Shown here one piece after another: positions 28,088 through 37,224 of a DNA stretch of 64,000 nt. The notes beneath the pieces were generated by a model. The model made no database searches and was not told the DNA's origin. It saw only the letters and a list, made by a program, of their open reading frames with translations. The stretch's first letter is position 1. Each line of letters starts with the position of its first letter. Where the stretch lies: positions 41,034-105,033 of the forward strand of contig NZ_LYPB01000044.1 in assembly GCF_001653565.1 (NCBI RefSeq). The letters are read 5' to 3'. This DNA comes from Paenibacillus oryzisoli. Lineage in GTDB: Bacteria > Bacillota > Bacilli > Paenibacillales > NBRC-103111. A program made the translations under genes and the position numbers.

Positions 28088-29617
28088 TCAGGTGCCACAA
28101 AATGTTTGATACGCACAAGCCGATGGCTCCGGCAGCGAGGCATACGCCTCCTGCTCCAGTGCGTGTGCGAATGGATTCGCAAGCACAGCAAGAAGTCGCT
28201 CCATCACGCTGTAGTCGCCATGTTCGACCGCGGCTTCCAGCGCTTCCTCAACACGGTGATTGCGCGGGATGATTGCAGGATTGCTCCTGCACATCAACTC
28301 CTGCGAAGCGGATCGCTCTTCCTGTTGTCTACCTAATCTCGCCTGCCATTGTTCCTGCCAAGGAGCAAATTCCGGCGTGACGAATAGGGGTGATTCTTCT
28401 AATTTATCAAACGTCAGGGCTACAAATGTATTTGTATAATCTGCACTATGCTTCTCCATCAAGCTAAGCAGACCTTCAATTAGCGCAAGATCCCCTTCCT
28501 CTTCGCCCACAATCCCTAACTTCGCTCTCATTCCCTTGAGCCACGCGTTTTGATAGGTCGTGGAGAACTCGGAGAGAGCACCCTCGGCTAGTTTAATAGC
28601 TTGCTCCTCATCACCATGCAGCAGCGGCAGAAGAGTTTCGGCAAATCTAGCGAGATTCCAAACCGCGATACGCGGTTGATTACCATAGGCGTAGCGACCA
28701 TGTGTGTCGATGGAGCTGAACACTGTGGCTGGGTCATAGGCATCCATGAAGGCACAAGGACCGTAATCGATGGTTTCTCCGCTAATCGCCATGTTATCCG
28801 TGTTCATCACACCGTGAATAAAACCAACGAGCTGCCATTTTGTAATGAGCCTGGCTTGACGCTTGATCACTTCCTGAAGGAAGCGAAGATACCGTTGATC
28901 TGTACGATCACTCCCTGCTTGAGTCGCTGCTTCTGGATAATGTCGCTCTATCGTATAATCCGCAAGCGCCTGAAGATCCTCAAGTGTGCCATATTGGGCA
29001 GCATATTGAAAAGTACCAACCCGAATATGACTTGCCGCTACGCGTGTCAGAACGGCGCCAGGCAACTCTGTTTCACGATAAATTACATCACCTGTTGTAA
29101 CTACAGCTAGGCTCCGCGTCGTTGGAATGCCAAGTCCGACCATCGCTTCGCTGATGATGTATTCGCGCAGCATCGGTCCAAGCGCTGCTCGGCCATCGCC
29201 TCGACGAGAATACGGGGTTCTTCCTGAACCTTTCAGCTGTACATCCACCCGCTCCCCTCGAGGAGTTATCTGTTCCCCCAACAGAATAGCCCGACCATCG
29301 CCTAACATGTTAAAATGCCCGAACTGATGAGCTGCATAAGCTTGTGCAAGCGGTATCGAACCTTCTGCAATATGGTTTCCTGCCAGCGTTGCCACACCCT
29401 CCTCACCTCGCAACGCCGAAGCATTCAACCCGAGCGCCTCAGCCACAGCTTCATTTAGAACGATTAACTTCGGAGCGCGCCCAGGTGTTGGGTTAACTTG
29501 CGTAAAGAAGAATTGCGGAAGTCGTGCATAGCTGTTATCAAAGTTCCAGCCTGTATGTTGTTTTTCCATAGATTCTTCCATAGGTTCTTCCATATATTCT
29601 TCCATATGTTCTGTCAT
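28088..29617 (-). CDS. selO: Protein adenylyltransferase SelO (YdiU family)
   Basis: 509 residues, family length. A pseudokinase-fold enzyme that transfers AMP to Ser/Thr/Tyr of target proteins. Family landmarks: [69 protein letters not shown] and [19 protein letters not shown] before the first ATG fixes the start. The first 19 residues contain an odd four-residue repeat ([16 protein letters not shown]) coded by 12-bp DNA units, an extension ahead of the conserved domain. Confidence 0.94.
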   Translation of the reverse strand: MTEHMEEYMEEPMEESMEKQHTGWNFDNSYARLPQFFFTQVNPTPGRAPKLIVLNEAVAEALGLNASALRGEEGVATLAGNHIAEGSIPLAQAYAAHQFGHFNMLGDGRAILLGEQITPRGERVDVQLKGSGRTPYSRRGDGRAALGPMLREYIISEAMVGLGIPTTRSLAVVTTGDVIYRETELPGAVLTRVAASHIRVGTFQYAAQYGTLEDLQALADYTIERHYPEAATQAGSDRTDQRYLRFLQEVIKRQARLITKWQLVGFIHGVMNTDNMAISGETIDYGPCAFMDAYDPATVFSSIDTHGRYAYGNQPRIAVWNLARFAETLLPLLHGDEEQAIKLAEGALSEFSTTYQNAWLKGMRAKLGIVGEEEGDLALIEGLLSLMEKHSADYTNTFVALTFDKLEESPLFVTPEFAPWQEQWQARLGRQQEERSASQELMCRSNPAIIPRNHRVEEALEAAVEHGDYSVMERLLAVLANPFAHALEQEAYASLPEPSACAYQTFCGT

Positions 29618-29674
29618 CGTATCTCCTCTTTCTTACTCTAACTTGCTACTTTCCCTAATTATATCATAGTAGAC

Positions 29675-29723
29675 CAAAAAACCTCTCCACAAGCCTGAGC
29701 ATGTACGAAGAGGTTCTCTTTTT
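29675..29723. terminator. Intrinsic terminator, mainly for the minus-strand DinB-like gene
   Basis: AACCTCT and AGAGGTT stem around a long loop; TTTTTT follows on the minus strand and CTCTTTTT on the plus strand. Confidence 0.65.
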
Positions 29724-29788
29724 GTTAACGTGTCGGACAGCCACCGTGTGGCAGACAACGCGCTGGGTGCTACGTGCGGTGCGGAGTG

Positions 29789-30271
29789 CTAGGATTGATG
29801 ACGAATTGAAAATCGCTTTAGCAAAGATATCATATTAAAATGCATACCTTCATGATACAACGTGTAGTTTAGTAATTCCCCAATTGTCGTTAGGAGTAAA
29901 CCGTTGCCAGTTGTGAATGGCTTAGCCACACTTTCATCTAAGCGGCCATGTAAGATGCTCTGAATCCGTTGGGGTTGCTCAACAAGCAAAGCAAGTAACG
30001 TTTCCAGTGAAGGGAGTTCCTCTTCAGCCCAATCTGCTGGTCGGGTGCCTTTTGCAAATAATCGCTCAAAGTTCTCAGGGATTTGTAAAGGCTCACCAAT
30101 AAAATGAAAAGCAAATTTCTCTTGCACGAAAATAATGTGCCCCAAATTCCAGCGAATATTGTTATTAAATCCTTCGGGCATATCGTCTAATGTGTCTTCC
30201 GATAGTCCTTCAACTACTTTAATCGTAGACTTCCGAATAAATTCCAGTTGTTTGAGAGTAATTTGCTCCAT
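29789..30271 (-). CDS. DinB-like four-helix protein
   Basis: About 160 residues. The His pattern NIRWNLGHIIFVQEKFAF near residue 45 and LNYTLYHEGMHFNMISLLKRF at the C-terminus match the DinB_2 group. GCGAGG lies 8 bp before the ATG at 30271; the frame opens three codons earlier. It follows the TIM-barrel gene by 19 bp and is probably the last gene of a three-gene operon with 30291-31166 and 31172-32458. Function unknown; the family includes metal-dependent thiol transferases. Confidence 0.8.
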   Translation of the reverse strand: MEQITLKQLEFIRKSTIKVVEGLSEDTLDDMPEGFNNNIRWNLGHIIFVQEKFAFHFIGEPLQIPENFERLFAKGTRPADWAEEELPSLETLLALLVEQPQRIQSILHGRLDESVAKPFTTGNGLLLTTIGELLNYTLYHEGMHFNMISLLKRFSIRHQS

Positions 30272-30290
30272 AGAATACATCCTCGCTTTT

Positions 30291-31166
30291 TTACTCTACT
30301 GTAGCATGTTTCCAGCAAGCTTGCGCCACATTTTTCAAAATCAGTGCTTGCTCCCACCGACTCGATAGCTCCCGACCTTCTAGCCCCTTGATCGCATATG
30401 GTGCAGGCCCCAACTCGCAAACGAAAGGAAGCACATCGCCAGGCTTAGCACCCTGCAGCCAATACCGCATCGCTTGCGTCCACCATTGCTCATAACGTGT
30501 CAACATCGCATCCGAAAAACCAACATCGACTTGAATCTGCTCGCCTGATGATATCCGGCTATGAATCACTGACGTTCGTTGCAGCACTGTTTCAAGAAGA
30601 CGCTCCGCTTTCTCTTGCTTCTCCGTCATTTCCCCTGCCAGCACATAGTGGGAAACATCAAGCGTAAACCGCAAATTCGGCAGCGCTTGCGTGTATTGCG
30701 CAGTGCGAATTAGGTCTTGTGTGATTTTGCCACGATGCGTCTCTACATAAAATGGCATGCTATGCGCAGCCGACACGGTGGCAAGTCCACCAAGCAGCTC
30801 AATCGCTTCTTCGTCTATCACGAAAGCGTCCGCCACCTGGCCGTTCACATACAGCATATCCATATCTGCGGCATTCTGGATATGTGTTGATAAGTCCGTC
30901 GGGCTAAACGGGAAACAATGTGAGCCAAAGCTTAGACTGTATTGATTCAGTAACCTTTTCCACTCATCTCTACCATCGATATCCGGCACTCTCGCTAGGA
31001 TACCAGTAAAGCCTGCACCTGCAATGCGCTCCAACTTTGCCTCTAGCGGAAGCTCTGTCCCCTCTTCCCCTAGCTCCATCATGGCCCACATGGATTGATG
31101 AACTTCAAGCCTTGGAGGGCGATTAGAGCCATCATTAACCCTGGTTATATCAAATTGTCCGATCAT
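30291..31166 (-). CDS. Xylose-isomerase-like TIM-barrel protein
   Basis: 291 residues. The pattern of an AP-endonuclease-2/sugar phosphate isomerase barrel is complete: E142 and H144 (FYVETHRGK), D170 and H173 (FTLDVSHYV), H202 (VIHSRIS) and E251 (VCELGP), a likely divalent-metal site. The substrate is unknown. It starts 5 bp after the ferritin-like gene and is followed by a DinB-like gene, so it is probably co-expressed with both. Sugar isomerase or epimerase activity is the default guess, but the ferritin-like partner argues against a simple catabolic role. Confidence 0.8.
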   Translation of the reverse strand: MIGQFDITRVNDGSNRPPRLEVHQSMWAMMELGEEGTELPLEAKLERIAGAGFTGILARVPDIDGRDEWKRLLNQYSLSFGSHCFPFSPTDLSTHIQNAADMDMLYVNGQVADAFVIDEEAIELLGGLATVSAAHSMPFYVETHRGKITQDLIRTAQYTQALPNLRFTLDVSHYVLAGEMTEKQEKAERLLETVLQRTSVIHSRISSGEQIQVDVGFSDAMLTRYEQWWTQAMRYWLQGAKPGDVLPFVCELGPAPYAIKGLEGRELSSRWEQALILKNVAQACWKHATVE

Positions 31167-31171
31167 TCGTA

Positions 31172-32458
31172 TTAGTATCCTCCCAGACTGCCTGCTGGTT
31201 TATTTCTATTGGTATCACCATGCGCCTCCATGTACACGGCACGTTTCTTCACAGTTCGCTCAGCTTCCTCTTGTGCCGCACGCGCATCGCCCCCATGAAC
31301 ATCTTCAATCATCCAACGCTGTCCAAAGCCTGCATGTACAACCTCATCTGCCCAGTCAAAATCTTGAAACGTCGTCATTAGCGGATCCTTGGCGATATCG
31401 CGACAGAATTCCCACTCTTCACGCTTGCCTGGCGGATACTTCATCGCTGCCTTCTCAATCGCAATTGTCAAATGCGAATAAGCTTCCGTGCCCTCGAACA
31501 GCTGCGCTGTCATATCATACCACCCCGTCCAGTTCGGGAGTTGATACACATCGTACCCTTTCACGCGTAGCGCCGCCTCACCGAACCAACTATGACGAAC
31601 CTCATCCCACATATGCCTAGCTGTATCCCGGTAGAAATGCCACGGTTTGCCCGCTGTTGTGAAATGAACATAAGCCACGCCTTCTGCTGGCGACATCTCG
31701 TAATACCTCGACAGCATCATCGTCATGAAACGTCCTTCCTCATTGTCCGGAAGGTACATCCCTTGCATTTTCACAACTTGAGGAGTAAATCGACTGTCCC
31801 GTGTACTGATTTGAGGCATCTCGAACGGTTCAGTCGTGATCCTAGCAGATGGATCTACGGGAACTCGTTCCTCCCATCCTGTTATACCGCCAGCTGCAAC
31901 AAGCAGTTGTTCCACATACTTTCTCCAATTCTGTGCTTGTTCCTTCTCCGAGTCCGATGCGAATTGCAGCAGATCGTGAAGCGCCTCGCGTCCCCAGTCT
32001 ATTTGCTCCTCACGGTCAATGAGTTGATGCTTCATAATATGAAGCGTAGGTTCATCAACGAGAGGCTGTGCTTTGGCATTGTAGGCATGAATGGCCGCAA
32101 TTTGCGCAGGCTTCACCACATCAAAGAGTGCAGTCAACAAACACAAAGTTGTTGTTGAATTCAGTACCGTCTGCATAAGCTCGTTCAGCGATGCATCTGG
32201 ACATTTGTCGAACGCCACCGTACTCATGCGCAACTGCTTAATGCGATTGCGAAATTGATCATGATGCTCCGCGTCTTGCGAGCTTAAACGTGCAAGCGCT
32301 CCTTTTATTTCATATTCAGGTCTAGCCGCCATATGACCGGCTTCAATTCGCATGAGTTGGCGATCAACATAAGCAATGCGTTGTAAGGTTTTAGCTGATT
32401 CCTCTACGGACATGCCGATTCGATCCCAATCCTTGATTCCCATGAATGGATGCAACAT
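31172..32458 (-). CDS. Ferritin-like (putative diiron) protein, two-bundle
   Basis: 428 residues, no signal peptide. Metal-ligand-like patterns appear in both halves: RIEAGH (E39), QDAEHHDQF (E64/H66), and DREEQ (E150/E151) in the first; WDEVRHSW (E286, H289), EEWEF (E350) and ADEVVHAGF (E372, H375) in the second. This is the E...ExxH arrangement of ferritin-like diiron proteins, probably two four-helix bundles. It may oxidise a small molecule or protein. CTGGAGGGG lies 6 bp before the ATG. First gene of a tight set with the TIM-barrel and DinB-like genes. No family name could be assigned with confidence. Confidence 0.7.
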   Translation of the reverse strand: MLHPFMGIKDWDRIGMSVEESAKTLQRIAYVDRQLMRIEAGHMAARPEYEIKGALARLSSQDAEHHDQFRNRIKQLRMSTVAFDKCPDASLNELMQTVLNSTTTLCLLTALFDVVKPAQIAAIHAYNAKAQPLVDEPTLHIMKHQLIDREEQIDWGREALHDLLQFASDSEKEQAQNWRKYVEQLLVAAGGITGWEERVPVDPSARITTEPFEMPQISTRDSRFTPQVVKMQGMYLPDNEEGRFMTMMLSRYYEMSPAEGVAYVHFTTAGKPWHFYRDTARHMWDEVRHSWFGEAALRVKGYDVYQLPNWTGWYDMTAQLFEGTEAYSHLTIAIEKAAMKYPPGKREEWEFCRDIAKDPLMTTFQDFDWADEVVHAGFGQRWMIEDVHGGDARAAQEEAERTVKKRAVYMEAHGDTNRNKPAGSLGGY

Positions 32459-32583
32459 AAGTACCCCTCCAGTATCTTTTGCACTATATTATGAAGTTAT
32501 GAACTAATCATAGTGTTATTTACTATAAGAATACATGCATTGAATCACATATAAATTTGCACTAAAATACATAGCATCCCGGT

Positions 32584-33276
32584 TTACAGGTCCTCATTGG
32601 GCCCAGTAAAACCTAGTCGAACGGTCATTGCCCATTTGGCAATTTTCAGCGTTTCAGGTATGGTCGAATACATTAACATCGATTGCTTATCGGTTCCTTG
32701 CAAACCCCATACCACGATACTCTCATCGTTCGGAGCTGTGACGTTCTGTTGTAATTTCATTTCACCTGTCAAGCCAATTTCTGCTGGTTTATCCACCCTG
32801 ACTGCCGAGCTATAGGAACCATGCCGTTCAATAATGGCATATGTTAATTCGTTATAGAAAACACCGTTAGGATCTTGACGCTCCTTAAATGAATAGACAA
32901 AATCACCATTAAAATGATAATTCCCCATCTTGTCCCTGTCCTTCTCCATCATAATTACGCTCATGCCCGCTGACGTATTTTCTTTCACACCATCATGCCA
33001 ATAATCAAAATTGACTGCAAGGTTCTGCTCTGGCCCATCATATCGAAGAGCAATGGAACCTGACATCAGTCCTAGCAATGGCTTCAGCTTTTCATTATTT
33101 TTATCAAAAAGCGGTTCAGGAGTAGCTGACCAGGTTGAGCTGTCTGTTTGTTCATTCGCCTGAAGCTCATGAGCACTCAGGACTTTACGACTTGAAGCGT
33201 CATTCACAACAGCCCCAGTGATCAGACCTCCCAGTACGATGATTGCGAGTATTTGCAGTATTTTATTTGCACTCAT
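32584..33276 (-). CDS. Hypothetical secreted or membrane-anchored protein
   Basis: 230 residues. A single N-terminal hydrophobic helix (about 7-25, ILQILAIIVLGGLITGAVV) with a short basic start suggests an uncleaved anchor or signal peptide. The rest is soluble and beta-rich in character (SGSIALRYDGPEQNLAVNFDYW, GDFVYSFKE, AIIERHGSYSSAVRVDK), with no domain recognised. GTGGAGGTG precedes the ATG. Upstream of the ferritin-like gene set in position but downstream in transcription order from nothing obvious, so probably a single-gene unit. Function unknown. Confidence 0.7.
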   Translation of the reverse strand: MSANKILQILAIIVLGGLITGAVVNDASSRKVLSAHELQANEQTDSSTWSATPEPLFDKNNEKLKPLLGLMSGSIALRYDGPEQNLAVNFDYWHDGVKENTSAGMSVIMMEKDRDKMGNYHFNGDFVYSFKERQDPNGVFYNELTYAIIERHGSYSSAVRVDKPAEIGLTGEMKLQQNVTAPNDESIVVWGLQGTDKQSMLMYSTIPETLKIAKWAMTVRLGFTGPNEDL

Positions 33277-33423
33277 TGCTATACACCTCCACGTAGTAAT
33301 AAATGCTTATATTTTATAATACTACCACAATTTGGTTGGATCAGCGTGTGAACAATTTCTCCTAAGTACCTATTTGTAAAATGTAAATGTAATGCTTGCC
33401 ATGGCCAATTCCGCTTGCCAAGA

Positions 33424-33613
33424 TTAACTGGATTTCCTACAGCTATTTTCAGGTAAAACTAGCCTTTGGGGAGTTTACATGTATTTTCTACAGCTAATTT
33501 GGCTCGAAATGTCCCGTTTGACCAAAATAGCTTGAAATAACGGGAGGAAATCCAGTTATTCTGCGAAATGCTGTGATTTCGCTTAATTTAACTACAGAAA
33601 ATCCAGTTATTTG
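33424..33613. repeat. Dispersed hairpin element, copy 3 of 4 (TAACTGGA/TCCAGTTA family)
   Basis: Begins TTAACTGGATTTCCTACAGC, has TTTTCTACAGCTAATTTGGC and AGGAAATCCAGTTATT inside, and ends AAAATCCAGTTATTTG. Same words and the same CCAGTTATTTG end as copies 1 and 4. Confidence 0.6.
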
Positions 33614-33637
33614 CTCGGCCGCCTGGATACCCTGTAG

Positions 33638-33701
33638 GTAGCGCCTGTGCCTGTGCCCGTGCCCGTGCCTGTGCTTGTGCTTCCCCTACACGAGGCGCTA
33701 C
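33638..33701. repeat. Hexanucleotide GTGCYY array inside a perfect inverted repeat
   Basis: GTAGCGCCT (33638-33646) and AGGCGCTAC (33693-33701) are exact reverse complements that enclose six GTGCYY units (33647-33682). Confidence 0.65.
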
Positions 33702-33778
33702 TTCTGGTGCATGAGAAAACCTCTATCGAGGCCATTCAATGATGAGCGACCGCGTCTATAGGTAGGTTTTATCGCCAA

Positions 33779-33820
33779 TAAGAAAGCGGTTTTCGGGAAC
33801 CGAAAACTTATACTTTCTTA
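33779..33820. other. Two-tier hairpin
   Basis: Outer arms TAAGAAAG/CTTTCTTA and inner arms GTTTTCGG/CCGAAAAC with a 3-nt loop. It is adjacent to the terminator at 33829-33878. AT-rich outer arms make it an unlikely terminator by itself. Confidence 0.45.
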
Positions 33821-33828
33821 TGTGGTAA

Positions 33829-33878
33829 GAAAAAGGACGATAATCCGCTCCATCAACTGATTTTGCGAGTATCGTCCT
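33829..33878 (-). terminator. Intrinsic terminator after the anti-sigma gene
   Basis: AGGACGAT and ATCGTCCT form the stem, followed on the minus strand by TTTTTCTT. It lies just past the anti-sigma stop. Confidence 0.75.
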
Positions 33879-33882
33879 GTAT

Positions 33883-34692
33883 TTAACCTCTTTTTATCGG
33901 TGCTGCAAGCACGATTTTCCCTCTTGGATTTGCGCCCACAGCGTCAGGTTCAAGGGTGATCGCCACTGTATCGTAATTTTGCGGATTGAACGAATAGTAT
34001 AGCGCTCCATGACCATCTTGAGAAAGGAAGGTACCGGCATTAAACGTATTCTCGCCCTTGATCAGCCAAACTTGATACGCTTCCGTACCTTTGAGTTCTG
34101 GCAGATTCTCTGCTTGAACAACTAGATGTGTACCACTCTTATCCACGACAATGGTGGCTAAACCTTTGGCAACGATGTCCTTCGTTGCTGGATTAAGCGT
34201 GACGGCTTCATTTACTTTAAGCCCTTGTACGGGCCCGGTGTTACTAGCAATTTGCTGCTGCAGTTGGCTCACATCTTGCCGTAACTGCCCTGTATATAGA
34301 ATCAGTCCGATCACTGCGGCAACCAACCCTAGACTCGCATAGCGCCAGGCGCGGCTTCCACGCATTGGAACTACCCCTTCTTGCGTACTTGGAGCAACCA
34401 AATCCCCCCGAACTACATCTGGACTTGCACTCTCGACTTGCTTCGCTATTTCCGATTCGATTTCTGACGCCAGCACCTTCGTCAAAATTCTTGATTTCAT
34501 GCCTGAAGGTACTTCCATCCCCTCCGATGCAAGAGGAAGAAGCTCTATGACCTGGCGTGATGCTTCCACCACATCCTGACAATCCTTGCATGTCTTCAAG
34601 TGAGCTTCGAAGCTCATCTTTTCCTCATGCTGCAACGCCCCTAATGCATACAATTCCGCTAATTCACACGCTTGATTCTTAGTGTCCGTCAT
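33883..34692 (-). CDS. Anti-sigma factor with zinc-finger-like N-terminus and anti-sigma-K C-terminal domain
   Basis: 269 residues. Cytoplasmic N-terminal ZAS-like region with H31...C35..C38 in AHLKTCKDC and a Leu/Glu-rich helix, one membrane helix near 120-140 (YASLGLVAAVIGLILY), and an extracytoplasmic domain of the RskA type (TEAYQVWLIKGENTFNAGTF). Such proteins hold the cognate ECF sigma factor inactive until a signal triggers release. Its start overlaps the end of the sigma gene by 14 bp, indicating coupled synthesis. Confidence 0.88.
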   Translation of the reverse strand: MTDTKNQACELAELYALGALQHEEKMSFEAHLKTCKDCQDVVEASRQVIELLPLASEGMEVPSGMKSRILTKVLASEIESEIAKQVESASPDVVRGDLVAPSTQEGVVPMRGSRAWRYASLGLVAAVIGLILYTGQLRQDVSQLQQQIASNTGPVQGLKVNEAVTLNPATKDIVAKGLATIVVDKSGTHLVVQAENLPELKGTEAYQVWLIKGENTFNAGTFLSQDGHGALYYSFNPQNYDTVAITLEPDAVGANPRGKIVLAAPIKRG

Positions 34693-35263
34693 GAACCCGA
34701 TCCCTCCTTCCCCAGTGACTTAAACGTTGCTGCAGTTGCTTCATGGCTAATCTGACCCTGCTTTTGACGGTTCCGAGCGGGATGGACGCGAGATCCGCGA
34801 CTTCCTGCTGCGTCATCCCCTGATAGTAAATCATATCCACAACCTCTTGCTGATCGGGATTCAGCCCCTGCAAGGCTTCCTTCACATGCTCTCCGATTAT
34901 GCGTAATTCGACGATTTCCTCCGTCGTATCCTTATCGCGAATGAGATTCAAATGATCCCTATCCACGGTCTGCTGCGCGGTTCTCGAACTTCGCCTGCGA
35001 AGATGGTCTATCGCGATATTCCGAGTAATCGCGAACATCCAAGAAGTAAGCCTCCCCTGTGCATGATCATAATTCTCTGATCCATTCCAAACCCGCATGA
35101 ACAATTCCTGCATGACTTCTTCGGCCGCCATCGCATCCTTCACGATACGGAAAGCAAAATTATAGATCATTTGTTCATATCGATCGTACAGCGTTTCGAG
35201 GGCTTCCGAATCTTTTTGAGAGACCAAATGCATCAATTGCCTATCGTCCATTGTTTCGTTCAA
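34679..35263 (-). CDS. RNA polymerase sigma-70 factor, ECF group, SigK-like
   Basis: About 194 residues. Region 2 is YDRYEQMIYNFAFRIVKDAMAAEEVMQELFMRVW with SWMFAITRNIAIDHLRRRSS; region 4 is LNPDQQEVVDMIYYQGMTQQEVADLASIPLGTVKSRVRLAMKQL. Paired with a membrane anti-sigma factor. The frame opens to an ATG at 35296, but the only well-spaced ribosome site (AAAGGGG) serves a TTG at 35263. Divergent from the duplicated secreted protein at 35449, a plausible target. Confidence 0.88.
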   Translation of the reverse strand: MNETMDDRQLMHLVSQKDSEALETLYDRYEQMIYNFAFRIVKDAMAAEEVMQELFMRVWNGSENYDHAQGRLTSWMFAITRNIAIDHLRRRSSRTAQQTVDRDHLNLIRDKDTTEEIVELRIIGEHVKEALQGLNPDQQEVVDMIYYQGMTQQEVADLASIPLGTVKSRVRLAMKQLQQRLSHWGRRDRVHDGH

Positions 35264-35448
35264 TCCATAGTCCCCTTTCCTCGGCATTCCCTCCATACAT
35301 TCTTCGTATGAATTCCCATATTGGATTTATGAAGGTCCGCTAAAAAACTTTTTTGGAATCCGAGTGATCCAACTCTACATCTCTTCCGTTGCACTAAGTA
35401 TAACCGCTTTACACAAGCGGACCAACTTTAAATGAGGGAGTGAAGAGA

Positions 35449-37056
35449 ATGAAAAGTTTACGAAGCAAATTTGCGATCCTAATGTTATGTTTCAGTTTAC
35501 TACTACCAACACTTGCAAGCGCACATGAGGTCAAAACAACAGGTCCAGCACCTGATCTCCAGATGGCTCTAGGGCAATTACTTGGGGAACACGCCTATCT
35601 CGCCATCATCGCCATGCAAAAGGGTTACGACGGTTCCCCCGATTTCGCAGATGCCGCTGTCGCACTTGGCAAGAACACCGATGACTTGTCTGCAGCAATT
35701 GCATCAGTATACGGTCAACCTGCCGGTGATGCCTTCAAGCCAATTTGGTCCTCACACATCGGTTACTTCGTAGAGTACGTGAAAGCAACGGTAGCCAAGG
35801 ACGAAGCTGGACGTCTTAAAGCGATCGCTGAGCTTGAAGATTATCGGATGAAGCAAGCCGAGTTTTTTAACAAAGCGAACCCTGCGTATTTTGATAAAAC
35901 AGCCATTGCTGATGGTTTGAAAATGCACATTACCCACCTACTCGACGCTTTCAACGCCTATGTGAACAAAGACTATGATATGGCCTACGCAGATGCACGT
36001 ACCGCATATGCCCATATGTTCATGACAGCCTCCGCACTTGCTGGCGGCATCGAAGCTCAATACCCTGATAAATTTCCAGCAGCTACTGTAAAATCACCAG
36101 GTATTGACCTTCGTGCCGGCCTTGGCCAACTGCTTGGCGAACATGCAACCCTAGCCATTCTCGCTATGCAAAAAGGTATCAATGGGACACCAGATTTCGC
36201 TGCTGCTGCAGGTGCACTTGGTAAGAACACCGACGATTTAACTGCAGCAATTGCTTCTGTCTACGGTAAAGCAGCAGGTGATGCGTTCAAACCGATTTGG
36301 TCTTCCCACATTGGCTACTTCGTAGACTATGTGAAGGCAACAGGTGCGAAGGATGAAGCTGGCCGCACCAAAGCCGTTGCTGACCTTGAAGAATACCGCA
36401 TGGAGCAAGCTCAATTCTTCAACATGGCGAATCCTGCCTATTTCAAAACGGCAGAAATTGCTGATGGCTTGAAAATGCATATTGACCATTTGCTCCAAGC
36501 TTTTAACGCTTATGTAAACAAAGACTACGCTTTGACGTATACAGATGCACGTACCGCCTATGCGCACATGTTCATGACAGCAACAGCACTAGCTGGTGGG
36601 ATCGTCGCACAATTCCCTGAAACATTTCACGGACCTGCTGCTCCTATGTCACCAACAACTAGCATTTGGATGAAAATTGGAAGTGGTGCACTTACCATTA
36701 ATGGCACGACAACTTGGATGGATGTAGCTCCATTCATGAAAGACGGCAACACATTTATCCCTCTACGTTACCTAGGTGAAGCCATTGGTGCGGAAGTTAC
36801 TTGGGATGCTGCTTCGCAAACAGCTTGGGTTAAAACAGGTGGCAACACAGCCACGTTCTGGATCGGTAAACCTTACATGGAGTTGAATGGACAGCGTAAA
36901 GAAATCGGCACGCCGATTATCCTGCAAGGTGGACGTACGCAAGTTCCTTTACGTTTTATAACTGAACTTCTCGGTTGGGATGTCAAATGGAATGATACCG
37001 ATTGGTCCATCACGCTGACGAAACAAATGGCTATGGAGATGGGACATTCTCATTAA
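35449..37056 (+). CDS. Secreted protein with duplicated His-containing helical domain and copper-amine-oxidase-like domain
   Basis: 535 residues. Signal peptide ending ASA; then two closely similar domains of about 165 residues (roughly 25-190 and 205-370), each with LGQLLGEHA, IWSSHIGYFV, KMHI-HLL-AFNAYVNKDY and ARTAYAHMFMTA. His residues recur at equivalent helix positions, suggesting metal binding. The last ~120 residues are a copper-amine-oxidase N-terminal-type domain (TFIPLRYLGEAIGAEVTWD, QVPLRFITELLGWDVKW), a wall-associated module common in Paenibacillus. The ATG at 35449 lies 8 bp after GAGGGAG; a GTG at 35440 is possible. Divergent from the ECF sigma gene. Confidence 0.8.
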   Translation: MKSLRSKFAILMLCFSLLLPTLASAHEVKTTGPAPDLQMALGQLLGEHAYLAIIAMQKGYDGSPDFADAAVALGKNTDDLSAAIASVYGQPAGDAFKPIWSSHIGYFVEYVKATVAKDEAGRLKAIAELEDYRMKQAEFFNKANPAYFDKTAIADGLKMHITHLLDAFNAYVNKDYDMAYADARTAYAHMFMTASALAGGIEAQYPDKFPAATVKSPGIDLRAGLGQLLGEHATLAILAMQKGINGTPDFAAAAGALGKNTDDLTAAIASVYGKAAGDAFKPIWSSHIGYFVDYVKATGAKDEAGRTKAVADLEEYRMEQAQFFNMANPAYFKTAEIADGLKMHIDHLLQAFNAYVNKDYALTYTDARTAYAHMFMTATALAGGIVAQFPETFHGPAAPMSPTTSIWMKIGSGALTINGTTTWMDVAPFMKDGNTFIPLRYLGEAIGAEVTWDAASQTAWVKTGGNTATFWIGKPYMELNGQRKEIGTPIILQGGRTQVPLRFITELLGWDVKWNDTDWSITLTKQMAMEMGHSH

Positions 37057-37162
37057 TTAGTGCCACCACGCCGTTATGAAGATTCTCAACGTCAACGTGT
37101 GGTTCGGATTAATCATTAATCACGTTTTCCTGGAGTGGTATTTATGCGAGCTAAAGAATAAG

Positions 37163-37208
37163 AAAAAGGGCCTTCCACCTAGTCTTGCGACTAAGGGAAG
37201 GCCCTTTT
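37163..37208. terminator. Bidirectional intrinsic terminator
   Basis: GGGCCTTCC with GGAAGGCCC and an inner TAGTC/GACTA stem, flanked by AAAAA and TTTT. It serves the His-rich protein gene (plus) and the antiporter gene (minus). Confidence 0.9.
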
Positions 37209-37224
37209 CTATAAGCATATCATC

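Noticed and set aside
28601..29110. 169-codon plus-strand frame inside selO
   Set aside because: Shadow of the well-supported selO gene on the other strand.
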